Below, in pieces: positions 53,889-64,000 of a stretch of DNA of 64,000 nt. How positions within the stretch are numbered: the stretch's first letter is position 1; each line of letters begins with the position of its first letter. The stretch is from Morinoia aosen (lineage: Eukaryota > Arthropoda > Malacostraca > Amphipoda > Talitridae), in assembly GCA_030386875.1 (NCBI GenBank), contig CM059575.1, forward strand, positions 46,716,859-46,780,858. Direction: 5' to 3'. The translations under genes were made by a program, and so were the position numbers. The notes under the pieces were generated by a model. It was not told the origin of the DNA. It did not search any database and worked only from the letters and a program-made list of their open reading frames with translations.

Positions 53889-55015
53889 AAGGGGTCATCC
53901 CAAGATTTTGACTATTTTCATCCGATTAGTTTGAAATTTGGGCAGTATATGTCTTTCTTGAAAGTAAACCTTTTTTAATTATGTAACTTTTTCGATTTAG
54001 GCCTAATTTTTTTACGAAAAATTAGTTTTTTGGTATATTTTATGAATATTTCAAAAGAGGATTGGTCATTGAGTTTTGATGCTAGAACAAAACCAAAGAC
54101 AGTTTTAGAATCCTTGAAGCATTTCTAACAAAAGGACAGAAGAAAATTGGAACATTTGAAAACAATTTTTTGTGATTAGCGATATTTCATCATTACATCC
54201 AAAATACATAATTTTTTGGTTTTGAGCTATATGCTTTTTTTTCTCAAATTTGAAAAAAAGCTTCTGAAATATTGTTGAAAATGTTCCAAGGATTCTAAAA
54301 CTGGCTTTGTTTTTTCCTAGCAGAAAAACTCACTGACGAGTCCTCTTTTGAATGTTGAAAGTTAGAGGTTTTGGGAATAAGCAAAAAACAAAATTTTTTG
54401 TTGAAGTGTAATATAATTTACAATTTATGTAACTGAATTCTGTTTTCATTTTTATTTCGACAATCTCCATGCATAACTTCATATTCACACTGTGAATTGT
54501 AATTTACAAATATTAAAAAAAAATAAATACAATTTTATCATAAAAATTATGAAATTTTATATATGTAGCCTGATTCTTATGAAGTTTGACTATTATATGT
54601 AACTTTTGAAAAGAAACACAATTTTATCTATTCATTTTTTCGATTCAGGCCTTAGTTTTTGAAAAAATTGGACATATTGGTATTTTAGTTCATTTTTATT
54701 GATATTTCATATGAATAGAACTCTTTTAGTTTTTATGCTAGAACAAAACCAAAGACAGTTTTGAAATCCTTGAAGCATGGTAAACAAAGTTATGGTTTTG
54801 AATTTTTCGTTTTCTGTTCTGTTTCGTTTTTATATGGAGTCGAAATGGGGTCGAAAATTCAGGATTTTTAGTCCTCTTCCCCCTCCCTGGATAGGGAGCT
54901 AGTGTACGTAGCTCCATAAAATTTTAGGACCGAACAGTCCACCACCTAAGGGTCCTTTTCCAACAACAAAACAAAAAATGCTCACCGGACCGGCATGGGC
55001 CTGGGATGACCCCCT
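53889..55015 (-). mobile_element. TAA-flanked 1.13-kb repeat, unit B, tail to tail with unit A
   Basis: An inverted copy of unit A of the same length. Its tail starts AAGGGGTCATCCCAAG and its head ends GGCCTGGGATGACCCCCT, followed by TAA at 55016-55018. The head parts of A and B match over 200 bp (for example TTAGGTGGTGGACT and CGGTCCTAAAATTTTATGG). The 70-bp module occurs at 54075 (minus), 54280 (plus) and 54730 (minus). A and B share the central TAA, so one probably inserted at the edge of the other. Confidence 0.8.
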
Positions 55016-55018
55016 TAA

Positions 55019-55315
55019 ATTAACGTTTTGCGCTCGTCTCTGCTCAAAATTCATAGTGGTGTAACCTACAGGACGTTTCTGGGAGTATATTCATGCTGAA
55101 GACAATGAATTGTTAACATATCCACTGTCGCAACCTAGAGGTACCAGTAGTCGCGATTGGAAGTGGCCGCAATGAGCGACCGACGCCGCTTACTGTCGGC
55201 CGTGCAATAAACGCTGCCAGGCTAAAATGACGCAAATCTTTAACGTTGTCGAATGCTATGTAATAGATGTGAGTCCCGGAACCGCACCTAAACAAGGTTT
55301 TAAATATAGTAAGTG
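55019..55315. other. Unassigned stretch
   Basis: Locally GC-richer, no recognisable element. Confidence 0.3.
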
Positions 55316-55537
55316 CAGGGTGACGCATAAGTAACGCACCCTTTTCTCCCCCTCCTCCGTATCACAGCTACACGCGGAGGCATCCCTGCATCACCACCGC
55401 CTCATCAGTCTTGGAGATGAGGCCACAATTAAACAGTGGAACTATATTGCGAATTAAGTAACTGATCGTAAATTACCTAGTTTTGGCTCGCAACGATGCA
55501 TTGGAATTAAGGGTGCGTTACTTATGCGCCACCCTGC
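55316..55537. mobile_element. 222-bp MITE with mariner-type ends
   Basis: CAGGGTGACGCATAAGTAAC on the left and the complement of the right end (CAGGGTGGCGCATAAGTAAC) form inverted repeats of about 28 bp with one or two differences. Both edges read TG/CA instead of the expected TA. The interior is GC-rich and non-coding. Confidence 0.85.
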
Positions 55538-58500
55538 ATAAGCGTAAAAAAATCTTACACAATCAACTGGTAATAAACAATTCATTTACTTCATTAATTT
55601 ATTTGGCTCCACAAAATAAAATAATTGAAATATCAATGAGAAAAATTAACGTGACGTACTTTTAAATTTCTGATTTTATTAGAAGAAATTATTTAAAAAA
55701 CGCTTCAACAAATGGGAATAACATTAGTAAGGAAAGCATTTACCTGTGAAATCATTTGCAAAATTTCCTGATGCATGCATTAATCCATCCATTTCCATAA
55801 AGCTCTATGTTAATAAAAATTCTCACAATTTTTGAGCAGGAGATTACATCTTAGTAAGGAAAATGAAAACTTACTTTTTCTATTATACAAATAAGGAACA
55901 AACATGGATGTCTCTGAATTATCATTTTCTTAGCTACTGAAATTGGTAAAATGAGGTTGAATTTTTAAATTCTATGCACTTGTGAAATTAACAACTTAGC
56001 ATTCACTGGAGAGTTATTTAAGAAAACCAGTTCGATGATGTATTTATAAGTCATTTTAAACTTAGGGTGAACCATTCAGGAAAACGAATTCTTTGTATTT
56101 TCTGTCAACCTTCGGTTCAATCTTCAACATAGCTGCTTTGATTCTATAATTGACGTATTTTCCAACTAATGATTTTTAGAGCAAACATTTTCAAGAACCA
56201 GAGCGTACTACATTTCGTGTATCAACTTCGTTGCGAATAAATTTAATTTTTTTTCATTTCTTCTATTCATCATCCCCACTTTTGAGCTACCCTCAAATTA
56301 GCGTCCTCTTTAGTTTCATTTTGCAGCGGTGGCTGCCAGTGTAACCTAACGTTTATCTTCCATTTCTCACTATTATTGTGGGTGAAAAGTGGTAAAAATA
56401 CCCACAAAAAATCTTCGGATGCTATGCGAAATTGAGGGCTGCTTTTGGACCCTGAATATGTGAGAGCATAACATTGGAATGTAATGAATAGAGTAAATTA
56501 TGTATTGCGTTGTCAGCAAACAAATAAAATGTAGATTTCATCAATACAGACTTCCGCTTTTGTGTACATTAACCTCACTTTCTGTGTTGTACTCAGGTCA
56601 TTGCCATAAAATGAATGAATTTTTGCTCTCTTTCAATCGTTTGAAGTATTTAAAAACTGGATTGGGAACTTGAGAGGAAGAATATCTGTTTGTGAAAATA
56701 TAACGGATAAATTATCTCAAACGACGTATTCAGTTGGGATATTATGGAAAAGGGAATCCAGTTTACTCGGTGAAATATTTGATACGAATAAGATTTTCCA
56801 GCTTCGTTTTTTGAATAACGTTTGATTTTATTGTAAGTGGAATCGTGTTGAAATTGGTCGCATCCTTATCTGTCAGCGCTGTGTTGCATGGAAGCGGTAC
56901 AGTGAGTCTCGCTCAACGCTTCGTTTTATGTCAAAAATGCATCGAACTTTTAATGACGCCCCAGAAGCCGGCCATGATTTAATTTCTTCAGGGTTCGCAC
57001 CCCTGGGGATAGTGTAAAAGAAAGATAGATTCATTAATATCTCATAATTTGGACGGAATAGATTTATGTGAATAACTAAAAACTGGAAAAAAATAAGCTG
57101 AAATGGAAAGTACCACGAAATCGATGAGAGTTAGACTTGAAGAATTTGTCTAATAAGATGACCCCTAAACTGAGCAAAAATTAATAGTTATTAATTTTGT
57201 CATTGAAGTAGATTCGTATAGAATAACTTTTTTATAGAATATTACCCAACCCCTAAAATTTTTTGTTATTTTTAACTCCTTGAGAAATGTTAAGCACAAC
57301 TCACCTTGTTTATTTCATGCACTTACTTGCTTATTTCAATTCTGAGAGGCGATAATCCTGCAAAGTTTGATGCGTTCCAGCATGCTATTAAAAAACATTG
57401 TTCTGTCCCAATCTACCAAATGCAACTGAGCGATCAGTTTTTCATACCGACGCTATTAAAGTATAATGTTGGATCTCCTTTTTCTCACACCCTGTTCAGG
57501 GCTGGTTAAATATATACAATGACAGTCTGATGCTTAACTTGATCTAGAACTAATTGCACTTACAGCAATGCGAACGAAGCAACTGACTGCACTCCTTTGG
57601 GAAATTTTTGCCCATGACGCTGGTAGGATGTCTCTAACTCTTGCGGATCGTCGATTATATCTTAGCAGGTCACTCTGACTTGGCGTTTTAGGCATTGCAT
57701 TATGTGCATTTTAAATAAATAGTATGATTTGATAAATAATTTACTCTTTGCTGTTATGTTTCTGTCAAAGAACCCATGCCCAGTGCATTAAAAATGTTCA
57801 AGCTATGGGAGCCTGTATTGATCCATTTGATTATGCTGACAAGCATAAGGTCCATTTGAATCATTAACAACATTTTTATCCTTGATGTATGACGGCTGTG
57901 ACAAAATGTAAATATTCAGCACGTAACAAGTTTTCAGAACGAATTTATTTGTTCCATGTAAAATTATCAAATCAACGAGGCAATCTTTTTACAATTGTAA
58001 CAAAGTTCATAGATATAAAATATTTCACTTGAGACTAAATTTCTAATAATCAAATTTCTCACTACGCTTTATATCGACGAGTTAAGATAACTACATGAAA
58101 AACGATCTCACCATCCCTCAGGGTAACATAAATACTGTCTCTATGAAACTTAAGCCCTCCAAGCAGAAGATGTGTATCTCGAAGAAGGACTAGGTCTTTC
58201 TTCTGTTGAAATGGATCAAGTTTTTCACCTGTTACCGACAGTCTTTTGTTCTCTTCATAGCTGTTAGTTTTTCTACACTCAGTATTTTTTACTTCTATTT
58301 TTACTTTCATTGCTGTTCTAGTGCAGGGTGAAGCGGCACACCAAGTGCATGCATTTACCGTTTCCTCAATCCAAAATTCATTTGTGTCGTATTAACTCCT
58401 ATTTCTTTGGGAGATTTGCTCACAATAAATCGAAATTTGCTAAAATGATGATAAGAGTTTTGAAATTATTTCATGCTAAATATTTTTGTCAGCGTTATTT

Positions 58501-61500
58501 TCATTTACGGGCTTTAATTGGTTCAAAATGAACAATTATTCACTTCTGTCAATTATAAAATGCTGATTTTTATTCAATATTAAGTGCTACATCGTATGAA
58601 TCAAAACTATGTCTGAATAATTATATCGTATAAATGGTGGTCAACAGAAGTAAAGAATCAGAGTGCTGACGCCTTTCATTAGTATGCAAAAAGGAGCTAC
58701 ATCTGATCGATATTTCATACTGGATTGTGAGTAATCCATACATGAGTTCATACAGACTTTTTACATCTCACAAAAGAATTACGCGACGGCATCAGAGTAA
58801 GAGTAACGTAGATGGAAAATTATAGTAGAAAATTTGGTTCTATATCTATCAACAGATGTCGTTAACCCCCATTACATATAACATATCACTATACCTTTGC
58901 AGCGAAGAGTAAATACGATATAAGGAGAAAAGTGAATCGTTCTCCAGAGCCACTAATCTACACGCGTTTTCTGTACAAATACGCTCGTTTTCACTAAAGA
59001 TTTCAAAATGCATTCTCCTAAGATCTGACGGTCTTTCTTTCGTATATCAGTACTGCGAGAGTCACGAGAGAATCTTTTCTCCCGTATTGACACTTTTTTC
59101 AGTAGGCATCAGGCCATTACCAATTACTAAGGAAATATGAAGAGTAGCACTGAAGTTAACACAACAAAGTACATTGTGCATGCAGGTTCACTTCTTTTTA
59201 CTTTTGACCTCTCTAGAGTTTCAATCACGGTTCAAAACATTACTTTAAGATGGTCGGTGTTGGCCCGTATTGCCAATCTACAGTTGGCCGAATAATTTTT
59301 GAACGTGTTCTCAGCGGCAGCAGGCGCGATATTTTGCAGCAGCTGCTTCAAGATTTCGACTATTTTAACCAGATAGAAATTTGAAGCCTTAGGTATCGTG
59401 CAATTTTCTCATTAGTTTTTGGCCGTTATTTCTGGTGCGAACGTAATCTTCAGCGTCGAAAATTCCTTCCGCTGTGACATCGTTGAAGCCATTAAGAAAT
59501 TGGTTGGGTCGATAAGCTGACCTCATTATCTTTTTTGTTCAAGAAAGATGAGTTCAAGGATTGAAGACACCATTCTTAGCTGAGATTACATTCCCGAACA
59601 TCTAAACATCATCATTTTAACACAATTTTTAACATCTAAAGAAACCGTAAATAGATATTCAGTTCCTGGAGTTGCAGATAAATGCTCGTTATACGAAACA
59701 AATTCAAGGCAATCAAATGCGTGATAATGAGTGATCTTTTACATCATCACAAGGAATGAAAATAGTACACATGAATTTACGCTACGAGAAATTTTGACAC
59801 AGCAGTGTGTGTTAATCGGTCATTCTGAGAAATACTGATACATATTCGCGCATCTCCTTTGACCACGTGTTCAATCAAGCGTTTGAGAGCTAAATTACAT
59901 GTACATGTTTCGAACGGCCAAATTTTTTTTATTGAAAGCTGAATAGTGTTTGGATTTTGTGAATGGAGCATAATTCTCTTCAGAAACTTCATGATCTTCG
60001 TCATTTTTTTCTTCAAATTCTTAGATAATGTCTGTACGTTAGTGAGATCAGTAACCAGTCTCAGAGCGTCACACAATTGCATGAAACAATGTTGACTTAC
60101 GCTAAGTGTGTCATGGTTAGCAGCTGATGATAGATATTGAAGGCACAGTTTTGTGTAACGATTTTGTAAAAACTTGACCCACAAAATGTGGTTTTATGAT
60201 GAAAATTTTTCTCAGTGTATACCCAATCTGTTGAAATAACTTTTTGAGCTGCATTTCTGGAAATTTAACGGTAATTAGGAGTCATCCATTCTTTTCAGAC
60301 CACTATGAGCGCATAAAAATCACGCATATATGTATTTTTAGTTCCCAAAATTGAATTACAATTTCCAGAAGTAATTTTTCCACCACAATAAAAATATGCA
60401 GCATTCGGTGTAATCATATTCCGTGTCAAACTTCCGGCAAAATATAATTACGGCGTCGCAAACTTGCGGATTATTTTTAACTGACATGTATATCGCAGTG
60501 AATAATTTTAAATACCTTCTGAATATATGAACGTCCGTAAACGGGGAAAAACTTCGGTTTCAGCGATTTCATTCTCAAATTGAGGTTTGAGACATCGCTC
60601 ACTTAGCAGTGATCCAGATTATCTTGGGGGTATTTTGACCTGAACTTAAGCCTTGGAGGCTCAGCAAGCCGTTCAGTTCGAATATAATCAATAGAACGCT
60701 TGAAAACGTATGCGACCACAGTCAGCTTCTAAACTAATTTCAATTTATTTTGTGCTCACCTCTTTCATACGCCGAAAATGACAAATTGTGCAAATACACC
60801 TACAACTTTTACGCATTTTTGGGTGCATTAAATTTTATTTCTACAGGGTACAATATTTCAAAATGGTCCTGCAAGTTAAATAAGCATAATTTCCCCTATG
60901 GAGATATATTCAAAAATGTTTAGTTTTAAACTTATAGAGACTCGAAATTTTGGAGCAGACCAATTTCTGAGCCCCCCAGATCTTCAAGCATGTTGCCTAT
61001 AGACTTCTATTTTCGGGAACACCTGAAGAGTTTAGAGTACGAAACACCAGTTCCGTTCGAAGATGAACTTATCGGCAGGAATATTGGTGCATGTGTAGGG
61101 CTTGCTGAAACTCTTGTTCGGTTATCGTTCCTGGGGTGAGAGGTCGCTTGCATCGCAGCACACGGGCGAAATTTTGAACACGATTGGGTACAACACAACC
61201 AACCTGGCTTTAAAGTACACTTACGAATTCCATTTTTCATCTACCCCGATGACATGTTCTTCCCTATATATCTGCTTAATCTTTTAACGGTATATTGTTT
61301 TTTTCCATACACTTAATTTAACGATAAACCCTTAATCTGTACTTCTCTTACAGCTCCAGGGTAGGCGATGTATGGCGGTAGATCTCACGCTATAGTAGAT
61401 ATGAATAACCCTCTACATAGTGCAATGTGCTAAATAAGTCTACAGGAACCATGGGTTAGATTAATTTTAGCAGTTCTGAATTATTCTGTATATTAACAAA

Positions 61501-63405
61501 ATTATGCTGGCCAACCGCAGTTATTTTTATCTTTTAGTATCAGACCAGCACTTCAAACAGCAATGTATGGAAAGGGCTGAAAAATCAGGCCTGTGCAAAA
61601 TCATCATTCGAAATGAAAGTGTAGGGGCTTTTATACTTTGAATTCAAACATAACATTTTACGCATAGCAAAAATGCAATTTATTTTCCGACAGATATCAC
61701 GTTAAATTTTCAGCTACTGCTCTTAATTCAAGAGTTGTTGAGAATCGAAGGGCCGCAGCGTCGCCGTCAGCACCAGCCGCGCCTAAACATTAGCTGCAGT
61801 TAATTTTTATAAATTTCAGTTCCATCGACTTAAGGCTTATCGTGTCAAGTATTTTAAGTAACTGCATTTTTGTATTACGGAAGAGTTATAGAAGCTTAGA
61901 TCATATTTTAAGCTCTCAACGCCCAGTGTTAAAGATCTGAAGATAATTTTTCAAGCGAATAAAGCTAGGCTATCGTGAGGAAGTGAAGCACCAAATTTCC
62001 CACCAAATCAAGCACGGTTTACGTGACACTGCATGAGTTATAAACATAACTTCGAAAGCTTTCTAGTGCTTCAAACGGCAGCCCAGTTTTTATGATAGGC
62101 CTATTTGTCATGACTGACAATTTTACGAGGCCATTGAATTAGTCGGGTTGAGCCGGAACATTCTAGTTACTCTTGAAAGAGCTGATAGTGGAATATTTAT
62201 TGTCGACTGCTGATATGTTGGCTTAAATAGCAACAACAATAATTGGAGGCAAATATGCAGAGCGTCCTAAACCACAAAACACAGAATTTTAAGGCTCCCA
62301 ATTTAGAGGCGTGGTGTTCATCGCAGGGTTGCCAAACTGGCTGTTTCTAGCCAAGTTACTAACTAGGAACTCAACTAGGAAGTAAGTCATTCTGCCTGAA
62401 AGACATCTACGCCGCCATGAAGTGAAATTATCACTATATTAATAATCTTCTCTCCAGTTTTGACCTCTGATTTGTGGGTTAGAACACTGCATATTTGCCC
62501 TCCAATAGAACCAGAGTGTCAAGTACAGTGCCGGGGTGCTTAAGGATTCTTGTTTCTGCTCTAAGGTATGCTAGAATGTTGAACAATGAAGCACAGCGTG
62601 GCACGCCGAGATAGGCTGCCAAATCGGAGCTAGATAGATCGAAAGATCAGATTCCAGCCGAGAAAACTAAACTGCTTTGATCACAATTACCTTGGCCTTC
62701 AGTAATGAGGCCAAGTAATGCACATGGGAAAGTTCATAGCATCAAAAATTTATAAAATTATTTTCCTTAACACAAATATTTGTTCATTAGAATTTAATTA
62801 CTTAAATTTTTTTAGAGAGGACACTGATTTGGCAGACCAATTAAAATGCTCTTGAGAAATTAATTCGAGGCGATATTTAATTTTTAGAAAACCCTGACAA
62901 CATGAATAATCTACAGCACTTTAAAATACCATGAAGCAAACATGAGCGATATCTGATGAGAATTTGTACCTAAGCAGTATCATTTTTCTCATTTAACGCA
63001 CGTCCGTGATTTCATGGATTTTTACATTTGGATTGATAAAATACCTGCACATTCGTGCTGCACCATCTAATTTTCAAATAAACATTTCTCTTTTAAATTA
63101 ATTTTCATGAGTTTGAATAAGTATCGAAAAAGTTGTGAATGTTGAGGTATACAAAATGTTCACAAGTTGCTAATCAGTAATTTATTTAAGAGACACAGGA
63201 AATGTGAAGCATTGAATGGTCGGTGTCAGAATGAGTTTGGTTTGCTCAAACGCGTTTACTCGTGTTATTGTTTACGGTTTTTTTAATTAAAGACTCAATT
63301 TTTGAAATATTTTTTTGGGAAAATATATTTATTTGAATGTGTGAAAAACCTCATCAATAAAGGCGGTGCACTTTTTCGAAGAGTTACAAAAGTGTATGGA
63401 ACTTG
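55538..63405. other. Large unassigned stretch without recognisable genes
   Basis: AT-rich unique-looking DNA. The frames seen (57306-57509, 58062-58310, 59777-60184, 61102-61287) show no domain. Isolated strings such as GTGCAGGGTGAAGCG at 58320 and CTACAGGGTACAATAT at 60841 resemble single mariner-type ends without partners. Confidence 0.4.
59777..60184 (-). CDS. Unrecognised 135-residue frame
   Basis: The frame is uninterrupted, basic, with a Lys-rich stretch KNLKKKMTKIMKFLKR in the middle and four Cys in its first half and two near residue 95. No family is recognised and no promoter or splice context is seen. In a window of this size one or two chance frames of this length are expected, so it may not be a gene. 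Confidence 0.15.
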   Translation of the reverse strand: MWVKFLQNRYTKLCLQYLSSAANHDTLSVSQHCFMQLCDALRLVTDLTNVQTLSKNLKKKMTKIMKFLKRIMLHSQNPNTIQLSIKKIWPFETCTCNLALKRLIEHVVKGDARICISISQNDRLTHTAVSKFLVA

Positions 63406-64000
63406 AGGGGATCAACCCAAGTTTTTAATTATTTTCATTCAATCCGTTTGAAGTTTGGCCAGTATATGTATTTGTTGAAAGTAAACTTTTTTTACTCATG
63501 TAAGTTTTTCGATTTAGGCCTTATTATTATTTTTACGATAAATTAGTTTTTTGGTATATTTATATGTATATTTCAAAAAAGGACTCGTCATTGAGTTTTG
63601 ATGCTAGAACAAACCTAAACACAGTTTTAGAATCCTTGAAGCATTTCTAATAAAAGTACAGATCGTTTTTTGAATATTTGAAAATTTTTTTTTTGATAAG
63701 CGAAATTTTATCATTCATCAAAAATGTATTACTTTTGGGTTTGAGCTATATAATTTATTTTCTCAAATTTGGAAGTTTGCTTCTGTACTTTTGTTAGAAA
63801 TGTTCCAAAGATTCTGAAACTGTCTTCGTTTTTTCCTAGCACAAAAACTCACTGACGAGTCCTCTTTTGAATGTTGAAAGTTAGAGATTTTGGGTATAGG
63901 CCACGAACAAAACTTTTTGTTGAAGTGTAATATAATGGACAATTTATGTAATTGAATGCTGTTTTCATTTTTATTTCAATAATCTCCATGCGTAACTTCA
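63406..64000 (-). mobile_element. TAA-type 1.13-kb repeat, third copy, cut by the window edge
   Basis: Starts with a tail GGGGATCAACCCAAG and follows unit B colinearly: CCGTTTGAAGTTTGG, CAGTATATGTATTTG, GATTTAGGCC, the module at 63595 (minus) and 63795 (plus), then AACTCACTGACGAGTCCTC and GTTGAAGTGTAATATAA. About 595 of 1130 bases are inside the window. Confidence 0.8.

Noticed and set aside
1-64000. CRISPR arrays, bacterial operons or defence systems
   Set aside because: No regular spaced repeats, no ribosome-binding-site-led gene clusters; the content is clearly eukaryotic transposons.

Overview
The window looks like gene-poor, repeat-rich nuclear DNA of an arthropod, probably an insect. 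It is AT-rich and carries degenerate TTAGG-type repeats (the arthropod telomere motif, here interstitial), (TA)n microsatellites and a dense mix of decayed transposable elements typical of arthropods: CR1-type and RTE-like LINEs, a Penelope-like element (PLE), Tc1/mariner elements of several families, hAT remnants and many MITE-like inverted repeats. I found no convincing intact host protein gene, tRNA, rRNA or CRISPR array. The only possible host-gene trace is a short nuclear-receptor-like block near 39.7 kb. Layout: 1-4.16 kb is a minus-strand CR1-type LINE running off the left edge, with an esterase-like ORF1, an OTU-type cysteine-protease domain, an AP-type endonuclease and a reverse transcriptase. 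7.8-12.1 kb holds a TTAA-flanked MITE, two TTAGG-like arrays in opposite orientation, a 670-bp palindrome and a 5'-truncated RTE-like LINE with 14-bp target-site duplications. 12.1-18.5 kb is mostly unassigned, with one AT-core homeodomain-site cluster and a GC-rich hairpin. 18.5-19.8 kb is a plus-strand LINE 3' half. 20.6-24.3 kb holds two hAT remnants in opposite orientation with a Tc1 element between them. 24.8-25.7 kb is a mariner-like end split by a foldback element with PLE-like hammerhead motifs and a 12-bp target duplication. 26-27.6 kb holds a Tc1-like mini-element and a mariner with an internal deletion. 34.4-35.0 kb is a LINE tail. 35.6-38.75 kb holds two related mariner-like elements, one nearly full length and one internally deleted so that its two protein ends are fused in frame. 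40.7-44.3 kb holds a PLE endonuclease fragment, a MITE and another internally deleted mariner-like element. 47.9-51.06 kb is a 3.16-kb PLE insertion in a 26-bp minisatellite, with an inverted partial copy at its head and hammerhead-like motifs in both ends. 52.75-55.02 kb is a pair of 1.13-kb TAA-flanked repeats joined tail to tail, and a third copy begins at 63.4 kb and runs off the right edge. The elements do not form a cooperating gene system; the window records successive, often nested, insertions. The most unusual parts are the OTU domain lying in the same frame as the endonuclease of the LINE, the paired hammerhead motifs in the PLE and in the foldback element, the TAA-flanked palindromic repeat family, and the mirror-image TTAGG-like arrays sharing a 70-bp module.
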